Shown here piece after piece: positions 45,282 through 54,442 of a stretch of 64,000 nt of DNA. The first letter of the stretch is position 1; each line of letters begins with the position of its first letter. The notes under the pieces are model-generated. The model saw only the letters and a list, made by a program, of their open reading frames with translations. It was not told where the DNA came from and did not search any database. Location of the stretch: the NCBI GenBank assembly GCA_022448315.1, contig JAKVCA010000021.1, positions 102,556 to 166,555 of the forward strand. The letters are read 5' to 3'. This stretch comes from Pirellulaceae bacterium. Lineage in GTDB: Bacteria; Planctomycetota; Planctomycetia; Pirellulales; Pirellulaceae. Position numbers and translations under genes: made by a program.

Positions 45282-46769
45282 ATGTTATTCCCCGCTCCGA
45301 TTCGCTTCCTCCAATGGCTCCCCTTGCGATCGAATGGGCTGCCCTGGCACCTTTCGATCGTTTCATGGACATTGATCGCCTTGGTGGTCGGGAGTCCAGC
45401 AGCGGCATCAGGGCAAAACGTAGCCGACGACAAGCGGCCGAACATCATCCTTGTCATGGCAGACGATCAAGGTTGGGGGGACGTGGGCTACAACGGTCAC
45501 CCTTTCGTTAAAACACCTCATCTCGATGAGATGTCTCGACAGGGATTCGTCTTCGACCGATTTTACGCCTCAGCACCGGTTTGCTCTCCAACACGTGCCA
45601 GCGTGATGACCGGAAGAACCCCCATCCGAACCAAGGTCACCAATCACGGTCGATACATGCGTCCTCAGGAAGAGACGATTGGCGAAGCGTTGAAAGGGGC
45701 CGGTTATTCCACCGGAATCTTCGGCAAAGTTCATCTTGGATCCGGGCAGTCAGACTCGCCCTGCAATCCATCCGGGATGGGCTTCGACGAGTGGGTCATC
45801 GGACTCAATTTCTTTGACAACGATCCTTGGATGAGTCGAAACGGGAAGGTGGAGCGACGAACTGGCCGTGGTACCGAGGTGCTGATGGCCGACGCGATCG
45901 AGTTTGTCCGCCGGCATGCCAATCAATCTCAACCTTTCTTTGCGGTAATCTGGTTTCCCTCGCCCCATGACCCACACCAGGAAGTTCCACCTGGCCCGCC
46001 CCTGTATACCGAAAAGAAAAACGCCGGATATTACCGGGAAATTACGCTGCTTGACCAGGAGATCGGGCGGTTGCGGCGAGAGTTGCGAACCCTCGGTATC
46101 CGAGACAATACGATCCTCTGGTACTCCAGCGACAATGGAGGCCTCGTCCAAGAAACATCAGGTGGACGGGCCAAAAAAGGGAGTATTTACGAAGGTGGAT
46201 TACGAGTGCCCTCGGTCGTCGAATGGCCCCAAGGTCGATTGAAGGGCAGAACCTCCGTTCCTGTCATGTCGTCGGATCTTTTTCCGACCTTGTTGACCCT
46301 CGCGAACATCGAATGGCAACCCAAGCACCCTCTTGATGGGATCGACATGGCGGGGGTCTTCGACGGCCAACTCAAAGAGCGGCCAAAGCCCATGGGATTC
46401 TGGCACCTTTTCCAAGCGGGGCAGGCGACTTGGAGCGATCGCATCCTGAAGGAGATAATGGAAAAGCAGGAGAATCAGGTGCCGTTACCACACAATCCGG
46501 CTCGCGTGGAAAAGGATGTCTATGACTTTCCTCAGTTCGCGGAAGCGACTGCCAAGGGCCATGCGGCGTGGAACGATTGGCCTTGGAAACTTCATCGAAT
46601 CGATGGCCAACGTTATGAACTCTACAACCTTGAAAAGGATCCCATGGAGTCGAATGATCTTGCAGCAGATCCGCGATACCGCGAACAGTTCAGCATCATG
46701 TCAGCTGCACTCGATGCCTGGATGCGTTCGGTCGTTCGGAGCTTGAACGGAGAGGACTACTCGGACTGA
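45282..46769 (+). CDS. secreted sulfatase (formylglycine-dependent, family S1)
   Basis: A 495-residue exported sulfatase. The signal peptide includes a hydrophobic stretch ending at about AAASGQN. The active-site consensus CSPTRASVMTGR starts at Cys-101, which becomes formylglycine. RPNIILVMADDQGWGDVGYN carries the metal-binding Asp pair, then FGKVHLG, FPSPHDPHQEVP, WYSSDNGG and KGSIYEGGLRVPS. Planctomycetes carry many such enzymes for sulfated polysaccharides. No maturation enzyme adjoins it. The substrate is not predictable. Confidence 0.93.
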   Translation: MLFPAPIRFLQWLPLRSNGLPWHLSIVSWTLIALVVGSPAAASGQNVADDKRPNIILVMADDQGWGDVGYNGHPFVKTPHLDEMSRQGFVFDRFYASAPVCSPTRASVMTGRTPIRTKVTNHGRYMRPQEETIGEALKGAGYSTGIFGKVHLGSGQSDSPCNPSGMGFDEWVIGLNFFDNDPWMSRNGKVERRTGRGTEVLMADAIEFVRRHANQSQPFFAVIWFPSPHDPHQEVPPGPPLYTEKKNAGYYREITLLDQEIGRLRRELRTLGIRDNTILWYSSDNGGLVQETSGGRAKKGSIYEGGLRVPSVVEWPQGRLKGRTSVPVMSSDLFPTLLTLANIEWQPKHPLDGIDMAGVFDGQLKERPKPMGFWHLFQAGQATWSDRILKEIMEKQENQVPLPHNPARVEKDVYDFPQFAEATAKGHAAWNDWPWKLHRIDGQRYELYNLEKDPMESNDLAADPRYREQFSIMSAALDAWMRSVVRSLNGEDYSD

Positions 46770-47185
46770 ATAGGGTCGATTGACCGCTGCCCGTCAAGGA
46801 TTGCTGTTCGACTGTAAGAAAGGAGCCTTATTTGTGACACCGCAAGTCTCTTGTCCGCAATGCGAACGTTTTTGTAGTCCCCCCCCAAAAAAATCGCCAC
46901 CAACTAGGTTGCTGATCACCCCTCTAACTGGACGAAAAAAACGCATAAGGCACACATTAAATCCCTTAGAAGGCCTCAGCGGGATGGATTCCAAATTTAC
47001 AGATAACTTGACTTGGACTTATTGGTTTCGTAAGTAACACTTATGGGTTCAATTTTCAAACGCAAAATGCCATTGCCGGTGCGGCAGACCGAAACACGAA
47101 CCTTCCCGACGAGATTGCCCACAGAAAAGGTCCAAACGGACCCAGCATGCTCTGGTTTCTACGCTCCCATGCCCCATGGTGCCTT
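46770..47185. other. intergenic stretch, nothing recognised
   Basis: About 415 bp between the sulfatase and the small lipoprotein gene. It is AT-richer than the flanks, with no recognisable gene, terminator or promoter. Confidence 0.4.
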
Positions 47186-47620
47186 ATGATGAAATGCACT
47201 TTACTCCTCTTGAGCCTGATGACGGTCACCGTCGCGGGGTGCGGTGCCGACGTCGTCGTGGAAGTTCCTCAGGATTCTGCCATATCAGGTTTGGGGCGTG
47301 TCTTCGGCGAATTTATCGCAATCAATCGAGTCCCGCCGAGCAATGAAACTGAGTTTCGTGAATTTCTGGACAGCATGCCCGAGTCTCGTCGAAATTCGAT
47401 GGGTTGGAAAGACTGGAATACGGCCCAGATCTCCCCTCGCGACAACCTACCATTCCAATTCTGCTACGGAAGTCAGTTTGGCAATATTCAATACTCCGAG
47501 AATTCGATCGTTGCCCACGAGCAGAAGGGGGCCGATGGTATCGTCATGGCGGTCGACGAGTACGGAACCGTCTACAGGATCGAAATGGAAGAAGCCAGAA
47601 GCATCTTACCGATCAACTAA
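47186..47620 (+). CDS. small lipoprotein, hypothetical
   Basis: About 144 residues from the ATG at 47186 (or 157 from 47147). A signal peptide (MMKCTLLLLSLMTVTVAGC) ends in the lipobox VAGC. The mature part has a short helical region (SGLGRVFGEFIAI), then FREFLDSMPESRRNSMGW and a beta-like end (FCYGSQFGNIQYSENSIVAHE; ADGIVMAVDEYG). No known domain. It lies 72 bp upstream of the DUF1559 gene on the same strand, so the two may be coexpressed. Confidence 0.65.
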   Translation: MMKCTLLLLSLMTVTVAGCGADVVVEVPQDSAISGLGRVFGEFIAINRVPPSNETEFREFLDSMPESRRNSMGWKDWNTAQISPRDNLPFQFCYGSQFGNIQYSENSIVAHEQKGADGIVMAVDEYGTVYRIEMEEARSILPIN

Positions 47621-47704
47621 ATGCTTGGCACGGTTTGAGATTCTTTTCATAATGTAAGGTCGGATAAAACACACAGAAGAAGGTCCCTTAGGGTGGTGGT
47701 TAGG

Positions 47705-48682
47705 ATGAAAAGAAACGCTTTCACTCTTGTCGAACTCCTCGTAGTCATTGCGATTATCGGCATCCTCGTTGGATTGTTGCTGCCTGCAGTTCAAATGGCT
47801 CGCGAATCTGCGCGTCGGACGAGTTGCGCCAACAATTTGAAGCAGATTGGTACTGCTTTTCATTTGCATCATGACACACTTGACCGTCTTCCCTCGGGTG
47901 GATGGGGCTGGTGGTGGACAGGCGATTCAGATCGAGGTATCGGGCCCAACCAACCTGGGAGCTTTCTGTTTTCTATCCTTCCATTCATCGAACAGAATCC
48001 ATTGTTCGAAATGGCATCGGATGGCGAACCGGATGTCATCACCACGACACAATTGCAGTTGGCCGCCGAAGCGGCCCAAAGACCGGTTCCCATTTACAAC
48101 TGCCCGTCACGTCGTCTCGCCACGTTGTATCCTCACCCTCGGGGCGGAGAACCCGGTTCAGGCCTCGCCGCTTACAATGCCAACGACACCGAGGTCGTCG
48201 CAAAGTCGGACTATGCCGCAAACGCCGGAGACGTTTATCGTTTTTGGGGTGCTGGCCCATCTCCCACGGATGCACTTGCGGGCCAAGGCTTTCGAAACAT
48301 GTATGACAGCAATGGTGTTTCTCACCAAAGAAGCGGCCTGCGATTTCGGGACATTGAAGACGGGACCAGCAATACCTACATGGTGGGTGAACGCCATCTA
48401 GGGACCTACGCGAACAGCTACGCCTCGGGCAATAATTTTGCCAATGATGATCACAGCATGTTCGTTGGAGATGATTTCGACACGCACATCTGGACGGCAG
48501 ATCCTCCGGTGCCGGACGGCGAGGACACGATTTTGTGGCGTTACGGAAGTGCTCACCCCCAAATTTTTCAGGTCGTGATGGTGGACGGTTCCGTTCAAAA
48601 AATGAGGTACTACATCGACTTGGAAACCCATCGCAGATTGGGAAATCGTCGGGATGGACTCTTGACCAACCTCGGAGACTAG
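47705..48682 (+). CDS. DUF1559 protein with prepilin-type N terminus
   Basis: About 325 residues from the ATG at 47705 (a longer frame starts at 47693). The N terminus [19 protein letters not shown] is a type IV pilin-like methylation and cleavage motif, and the [20 protein letters not shown] region marks the DUF1559 family. The C-terminal part carries the family's [16 protein letters not shown] and the final [16 protein letters not shown]1559 proteins are a large planctomycete-specific family of secreted surface or pilin-like proteins; no function is known. The small lipoprotein gene lies just upstream. Confidence 0.92.
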   Translation: MKRNAFTLVELLVVIAIIGILVGLLLPAVQMARESARRTSCANNLKQIGTAFHLHHDTLDRLPSGGWGWWWTGDSDRGIGPNQPGSFLFSILPFIEQNPLFEMASDGEPDVITTTQLQLAAEAAQRPVPIYNCPSRRLATLYPHPRGGEPGSGLAAYNANDTEVVAKSDYAANAGDVYRFWGAGPSPTDALAGQGFRNMYDSNGVSHQRSGLRFRDIEDGTSNTYMVGERHLGTYANSYASGNNFANDDHSMFVGDDFDTHIWTADPPVPDGEDTILWRYGSAHPQIFQVVMVDGSVQKMRYYIDLETHRRLGNRRDGLLTNLGD

Positions 48683-50928
48683 CTGACGTGCGAAACATTG
48701 GGACGTTTGCTACTGATCACCACCAGTGGATCTGCCGTCTTCCCGGCCAGCGTCCGCATGAAGTCCGAGAGCACCCGCATGCCACTTGAGTCGCGTTGCA
48801 TCCCAAGAATGGTGAGATCGTAGTGTTCCAGTTCCCGGGCAATTCGCGCGACTGGATCCTCGCTTTCCACAACCAGCACCTCCGATTGACCTAGAAGAAT
48901 GTCATCGGCGAGCCGACTCAGTTGTCGCTCGATTCTACCCCGCTGCTTCCGCCCTTCCCCCGGATTTGCGACGTGCATGAAGGTCACGTGGCATTGATTC
49001 TCGCGTGTCAAACTTCCCAGAAAACGAGCGAGAAGGTGGTCGTGCCCTCCGCGTCCCGCCACGGGGACAAGGATCTTATTGGCGACGTTTAGCGACCAGT
49101 CATTCGGTACACGTAGCACTACGAGGTCGGAGGCAAGTGAAGCAAACAACGTTTCAAGTGTCGAAGTCTGCGGCTGTTCCGTGAGTTCCCCCATACCAAT
49201 CAACACCGTTTGACATTGGTGCAACCGGGCAACACGAGCAATCTCGACCATAGGATCGCTCGCAAGCGTCGTCATCACTTCTATCGGCTCGCCCGTTTGT
49301 CCCGAAGACCTAAGGACTTCACCCATGACCTCCTGAGAACGATCGATGGACGATGTTTCGTTTGCGGACCCAGATCGATCACCATGTCTCGCCACCGTCA
49401 AAGCGACGACTCGCCCAATCGCTGGCGGGACGAGCGCGTGAGCGATGGACAACAGGGCTTGGACACTTCGCGGATTTGCGATGGGGGTCAGAACGAGCGG
49501 AGATTCACCGCGCAGCCGCAACAGTTCGGGTTCGAGAGCCGCGCTGGTGGCATCCTTGACACGTGCCCGCCGTGCAAAAATCGCCAGAAACAGCCCCAAC
49601 CCAATCGCTAACCACGCGGTCGAAATCAACCCCGCAGAAGGCACTGCAATCCCCTGAAAAATTGCCAAAGCCAGACAGGAAACGCCACCCAACATGGGCA
49701 CGCCCGGAAACCATGGTGTCCGAAAAGGCGGTGGTTGAGCGTGACTGCGTTGTCGAATTCGGATGGCCGCCCAATGAGCGAGTGCGAAGGTCAACAGAAA
49801 AATCAAACTTGAGGCGGCCCCCGCGGAAGAGACGTCGGGCAGCAACGTGAGCAAGCCAATCATCAATAACGACGTTACAAAAATCGCCCACTTTGGGGTT
49901 CCGGATCCCTGAGATACCTGAGCCATGAATGCGGGCAGATTTCGATCCCTGGCCATCGCGTTGGCAATTCGAGATGCGGCAAACATATTGGCCTGCAGCG
50001 CCGAAAACATAGAAAGCACCGCAGCGATAATCACCAACCAGTAACCAAAGGGCCCTAGAAAACGCTCTGCAGCTACTGCCATCAGATCTTCTGAGTTTTC
50101 ATTGGCCAACTCGAAGATTTTGGTCTCGCCTGAAACGCCGACCACGGCGATGACCACCAGCAGGGGCAAATAAATGGCGAGCGCGATACCGAGAGACATC
50201 AGCATGGCCCTTGGAATGTTACGACTCGGTTGCCGCACCTCTCCACCGACCGCTGCAATCAGGTCAAAGCCTTGGAGCGCGATAAACGTGAAACCCATCG
50301 CCTGAATGAGACCGATCCCACCCTCGCTAAAAAACGGGGTCAATCTCGTCCAAACATCCGAGGGTGTTTCCTGGGTCCATGCCCAAAATCCACCCAGGAT
50401 CAAAATGATAAAAACCAAGACTTTGCCAAAATTCGCAAACGCCCCTCCGCTTCGCGGACTTCGCAACAGTAGGACGGTCAACAGCGTCGTCGTCACCACC
50501 GCAACCACCAGGATTACGCGAGGTCCCGTCCAATCCGGCGTTACTTGTCCGGTCGCTCCACTCCAGATCTCCGCCAGCATCACAAGGAAAAAATACGAAA
50601 AACCAAAAGCATAGAGGACGGCGGCAACAATGGAGGCAAACCAGACAACCCAGCCCACCATGAACGCACTGTCCACACTGAGCACTTTCTTTGCAAAGGT
50701 GTACGTCCCACCCGACTCGGGAAATTTGCTGGCCATTTCGGCGAAGCTCAACGCGGTCAACAAGGCAATGACCCCGTTGAGTGCGAAGGCCAATACGGCG
50801 GACGGGCCGGTCGCAGCGTAAGCCGCCCCCGAAAGAGCAAGAATGCCCCCCCCGACAATGGCTCCCACCCCGACACCCGTGGCGCCCCATAGTCCCAGAT
50901 GTCGTCCTTTATTATCCCGGTTGGTCAA
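48679..50928 (-). CDS. APC-superfamily permease fused to C-terminal Usp domains
   Basis: A 749-residue protein. The first 460 residues are a 12-TM amino acid/polyamine permease, with [34 protein letters not shown] and [20 protein letters not shown] as signatures. After the TM part come two Usp-type domains (about 480-610 and 620-740). The second has [18 protein letters not shown] and [19 protein letters not shown], the adenine-nucleotide-binding pattern. The start codon appears to be TTG. The Usp part may regulate the transporter according to ATP or cAMP; this is an inference. Confidence 0.85.
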   Translation of the reverse strand: MTNRDNKGRHLGLWGATGVGVGAIVGGGILALSGAAYAATGPSAVLAFALNGVIALLTALSFAEMASKFPESGGTYTFAKKVLSVDSAFMVGWVVWFASIVAAVLYAFGFSYFFLVMLAEIWSGATGQVTPDWTGPRVILVVAVVTTTLLTVLLLRSPRSGGAFANFGKVLVFIILILGGFWAWTQETPSDVWTRLTPFFSEGGIGLIQAMGFTFIALQGFDLIAAVGGEVRQPSRNIPRAMLMSLGIALAIYLPLLVVIAVVGVSGETKIFELANENSEDLMAVAAERFLGPFGYWLVIIAAVLSMFSALQANMFAASRIANAMARDRNLPAFMAQVSQGSGTPKWAIFVTSLLMIGLLTLLPDVSSAGAASSLIFLLTFALAHWAAIRIRQRSHAQPPPFRTPWFPGVPMLGGVSCLALAIFQGIAVPSAGLISTAWLAIGLGLFLAIFARRARVKDATSAALEPELLRLRGESPLVLTPIANPRSVQALLSIAHALVPPAIGRVVALTVARHGDRSGSANETSSIDRSQEVMGEVLRSSGQTGEPIEVMTTLASDPMVEIARVARLHQCQTVLIGMGELTEQPQTSTLETLFASLASDLVVLRVPNDWSLNVANKILVPVAGRGGHDHLLARFLGSLTRENQCHVTFMHVANPGEGRKQRGRIERQLSRLADDILLGQSEVLVVESEDPVARIARELEHYDLTILGMQRDSSGMRVLSDFMRTLAGKTADPLVVISSKRPNVSHVS

Positions 50929-51147
50929 TGCTCTTGATCCAAATAAGACATTCTTTATCCCGCAGGGCAGCCTTCAACCTGATCGCTCCAAACTCGGAAA
51001 TTGCAGGCAGGCGAACTCGATGGCGTCTCGCGTTCCTGCCACTGGGACTCCGAGGTTTAACTCCGAGTTTTGCATTCCCCCGACGGCTTTCGAACTCCGA
51101 AAATCCGTCATGTCCAATTATCATTCAAACGCAATTTCACAAGACGA

Positions 51148-52140
51148 CTACTGTTGAATCTCGACGATATCCCGATCAGACACCACGTAATCACCCTTAA
51201 CCATCGTTCCATCATGAACCTGGCTCCCCCATACCCTTGCATTTTTGAGATTCTTCGCCAAGTCGTGATGAATCAGTTCCGCAACGTCGAGTAAAGTTGC
51301 CCCCCGCTTGACCGTGAATGGTTTGTCGAAGTCGGGCTCCTTCGATTTGGGACTTTTTGTGTAAACGCGAATGACATCAAGACGTCGAAAAATCTCCTGC
51401 TTCAATTCCTCAAGGCCACTGGCCGTCGTCGCGGATACGTGATGACTTTCCAGGTCCATCGGACAGAACTCCTCATAAAGCTCGCCACGCTCTCCGGCGT
51501 TTGGGTCATCCGACTTATTGAAAATGACAAGGGATTGAGTGTAGCTCACTCCAAGATCATTTTCGTCGAGCTTGGATTCTCTCCCTAAGCGAGTCTTGGT
51601 GGACTCCAACTTGGCCATGAAGTCCTGAAATTCAAACGGCCCATCATCACTGGCAAGGTCAGCGATCGCTAGAACCAGATCCGCCCCACGCATCAACCCT
51701 TGAGTTACAGGGTCAAACACATCGGAAGTGATCGGTGGCGTATCGACAAGCTGGATTTGAACATCCTCGAACAACATCATCCCGGGCAGCGGCTCGACCG
51801 TCGTGAAGGGATAGTCCCCCACAGCGGGTTCGGCTCGAGTCAAGGCTTTGAGCAACTGGCTCTTGCCGGTATTCGGTGGCCCAACAAGCAGCACGCGTCC
51901 CGCCCCCTGACTGGGCAAGCGATACCCCGTCCGTTTCCCCGAGGCTTTCCCACCGGACTGTACATCCTCTTTGGCACGACTGATCTTTTGCTTCAGTTCC
52001 GCCTGAAGTTTGTCCGTCCCCTTATGCTTGGGAACTTCTCGAAGCATGACCTGCAAAGCGGATAACTCTTCGTCCGGAGAAGTGGCACGGCGGTAGGCCT
52101 CTTCGGCCTTGTGGTATTGCGGGGTAAGATTCGCAGGCAT
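51148..52140 (-). CDS. DRG-type GTPase with TGS domain
   Basis: A 330-residue GTPase of the Obg/DRG superfamily. An N-terminal helical region (HKAEEAYRRATSPDEE; QAELKQKISRAKEDVQ) precedes the G domain with G1 LLVGPPNTGKSQLL, G2/G3 PFTTVEPLPGMM and VDTPPI, G4 FNKSD and a G5-like SATT. The C-terminal TGS domain starts with FTVKRGATLLDVAELIHHDL and ends YVVSDRDIVEIQQ. The organisation is typical of DRG proteins, which are uncommon in bacteria. A ribosome-linked role is likely but not shown. Monocistronic. Confidence 0.85.
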   Translation of the reverse strand: MPANLTPQYHKAEEAYRRATSPDEELSALQVMLREVPKHKGTDKLQAELKQKISRAKEDVQSGGKASGKRTGYRLPSQGAGRVLLVGPPNTGKSQLLKALTRAEPAVGDYPFTTVEPLPGMMLFEDVQIQLVDTPPITSDVFDPVTQGLMRGADLVLAIADLASDDGPFEFQDFMAKLESTKTRLGRESKLDENDLGVSYTQSLVIFNKSDDPNAGERGELYEEFCPMDLESHHVSATTASGLEELKQEIFRRLDVIRVYTKSPKSKEPDFDKPFTVKRGATLLDVAELIHHDLAKNLKNARVWGSQVHDGTMVKGDYVVSDRDIVEIQQ

Positions 52141-52409
52141 CCCTGAATGATATCCTGTTACACTTCCAGATCGACGTGGCGGATCGACATGGGCGCGAGT
52201 GATTCAACGCAAACACCCCGCGTGTGCCCGGAAGTGCTGTCGGAAACACCCCAGCACCACTGCCTCAAGCAAGGTGAAAGACATAGCGGCTTTGTCCTAT
52301 CTAATTGTCTCCGCTAGATGGCCCCATTGGCAAGCGGACGTCGAGGGCGTATTCAAAGGGTTTTTAAGTTATTCGCTGTTCGATGTTGTTAAAAAAGGGA
52401 CTAGAAACC

Positions 52410-52922
52410 ATGGAAGAAGAACTGCGGTATGAAGCAGACCGTTTTAAGGTCGTTCGTATCAAGCCGCCTGAGACTCTGAAGCTTCCGGACAAAGAGGTGA
52501 TTCGTCACCCGGGTGCCGTAGTGATCATTCCTTGGATTGATCCTCAAACCCTCTGCTTCATTCAGAATTTCCGATTGTCGGTCAATCGAAGTTTGATTGA
52601 ATTGCCAGCCGGAACCATGCAGCAGGATGAACCGCCTTTGTTGACTGCGAAAAGAGAACTTCTGGAGGAGACCGGGTATGTTGCCGAAGAGTGGGAATTT
52701 CACGGCGAACTGTTGATGTCTCCGGGAATCCTCGACGAAAGCATGTTTGTCTACTCGGCCAGTATTCTCACACTTCACAAGCAACAACTTGAAGATGACG
52801 AACGGATCGAAACGCTACCGGTAACTTACCAAGAGGCCGAAACTTGGATCGCCGAAAGGAAGATCATCGATGCGAAAACCATTGCCGCGCTTTCCCTCCG
52901 GAAGCTGCAGCGCTCGACTTAG
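52410..52922 (+). CDS. Nudix hydrolase, ADP-ribose pyrophosphatase-type
   Basis: About 170 residues from the ATG at 52410 (AAGGGA upstream; an ATG at 52383 is possible). The Nudix box fits G-x5-E-x7-REU-x-EE-x-GU: GTMQQDE, PPLLTAK, RELLEETGY. The N-terminal VVIIPWIDPQTLCFIQNFRL and the LIELPAGTM segment suit ADP-ribose/NDP-sugar pyrophosphatases. It likely cleaves ADP-ribose or a similar nucleotide diphosphate to AMP and sugar phosphate with Mg2+. Substrate not proven. No operon partner. Confidence 0.88.
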   Translation: MEEELRYEADRFKVVRIKPPETLKLPDKEVIRHPGAVVIIPWIDPQTLCFIQNFRLSVNRSLIELPAGTMQQDEPPLLTAKRELLEETGYVAEEWEFHGELLMSPGILDESMFVYSASILTLHKQQLEDDERIETLPVTYQEAETWIAERKIIDAKTIAALSLRKLQRST

Positions 52923-52981
52923 TCCCGTTCAGGTCGTCCTTTTACACTCACCCTCTTCTTGGTCCTTGAATAAGGTTTCTG

Positions 52982-54280
52982 ATGGAACGTCCGGTTCTTC
53001 CGAGAACACTGCCGCGCCGAGGAGACCAGTTCGACGCCCCCCGCAAAGACGCCCCTCGTAAAGTCGTCCTGCTGTCGAGTCATCATGGCAGATGCATCCA
53101 GCAACCGGCCTCTCTCCGCTCCCTGCTAAATGCCCTGGCGTCAAGACTCGAGGGTGCATGGCTCAAGGTCGCCGCGGGCAGCATTGGGAGTGAACTTGCA
53201 GCAGCACTGGCTCACCATTGGCGATTGGGTTTGGAAATCACCCACTCAACTCCTCCCCGCGCCTGCAACCACGTGCACCATGCTCATTCATTCAGGTTCC
53301 ACCCGACTTGCTCGGATAAATTTGTTTGGCAGGATGATTCAAAATCCCTTGATCCCGAAGTCGACCGTTGGCTGATTCGCACAGCGGATTGGGTCGTGCC
53401 ATGTTGGATAAAAAAGGGAGGGAAAATGGAGCGTTTGATCGACTGCGAAATCACCGCGTCGCGGACCCACGCGAGCTGGTTCCTGCCGAACTGCGACCGA
53501 TTGATTCCGCCGGATTGCCTGAAACGTTGGACATCGAAGCGAGTTAGCCTACTCGATCTTTCCCAGTCAGGATTTCAATCGAGGTCTGGACCAAAACGAG
53601 AAAAAGGACGACCAACCCCAACCAAAGCAGTGAACCTCAACGACCTAACTTACGGCTCAAAATGGGTCATTCACTGCACACGACCAACGAATCGGCGTCG
53701 ACCAGGCGAGTCTCGCGCCGAGTTTTTTTACCGATGGCTTGGCTCACCCGCAGAGCATTGGGGGCCCTCGATTGCGGCCTTAAAGTCAATCCTTCGGCAA
53801 AGACAAATCCAACCGAGTCGAGGCCCGAAAGCCTCCAACGCTCAAACCACCAGTCTCTCAAGGCTGCCGCTCGGTCAATTTGCAGGCGACCGAGTCTATC
53901 GACGCGGGCGTCAGCAATGGGACTACCTTCCCTACGGCATTGCGTTCCACCCAAGAGTTCTGCAGATGCTCAAGGCCCGACCTGTCCAATACAAGCCAAC
54001 CGGGCAGAATTCAGCAGGCATCGACCAATCCGAAGGATTTCAGGCGGTGGGTGGCAAGCCTCTGCCTCCACAGGTCCACCACCCTCAATTGCCGGCTCAC
54101 TGGCAGCACGAACAGGAGTGGGTTAGAAACGGACCGATTGATTTGGCACCCCTTCCCGAGACAGACTGGATCCCCTTCATTCCATCCCATAGATACCTCA
54201 GCGATCTTTCGAGCATCGGTCTCCCACGTGTGCTCGTTCTCAATACTGAGAACAGCGGAACGACTCAAGACAGGACCTGA
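52982..54280 (+). CDS. hypothetical protein, basic, 432 residues
   Basis: No family recognised. The ATG at 52982 follows AAGG by 6 nt. The protein is rich in Arg, Pro and His, without signal peptide or TM segment. It has several Trp and His clusters (PPRACNHVHHAHSFRFHP; LIRTADWVVPCWIKKGG; SKWVIHCTRPTNRRRPGE). A central SLLDLSQSGFQ and RAEFFYRWLGSPAEHWGPS are possible structural motifs. Codon content looks ordinary. A DNA- or RNA-binding role is conceivable from the charge but unproven. Confidence 0.6.
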   Translation: MERPVLPRTLPRRGDQFDAPRKDAPRKVVLLSSHHGRCIQQPASLRSLLNALASRLEGAWLKVAAGSIGSELAAALAHHWRLGLEITHSTPPRACNHVHHAHSFRFHPTCSDKFVWQDDSKSLDPEVDRWLIRTADWVVPCWIKKGGKMERLIDCEITASRTHASWFLPNCDRLIPPDCLKRWTSKRVSLLDLSQSGFQSRSGPKREKGRPTPTKAVNLNDLTYGSKWVIHCTRPTNRRRPGESRAEFFYRWLGSPAEHWGPSIAALKSILRQRQIQPSRGPKASNAQTTSLSRLPLGQFAGDRVYRRGRQQWDYLPYGIAFHPRVLQMLKARPVQYKPTGQNSAGIDQSEGFQAVGGKPLPPQVHHPQLPAHWQHEQEWVRNGPIDLAPLPETDWIPFIPSHRYLSDLSSIGLPRVLVLNTENSGTTQDRT

Positions 54281-54442
54281 GGGAGGGAGGCGTCCTTCAG
54301 AATTTGCCAACGGGTATGACGCTTCCTTAGAATCAAAAGGTGCGAGACGCAGTTTTATTGAACGGCTTCATTGAACGGCCATGTTGATCGAACTGACATG
54401 CATAAGGTTCGCGTTCAAGTTTCATCACGTTTGGAGTTTTCG

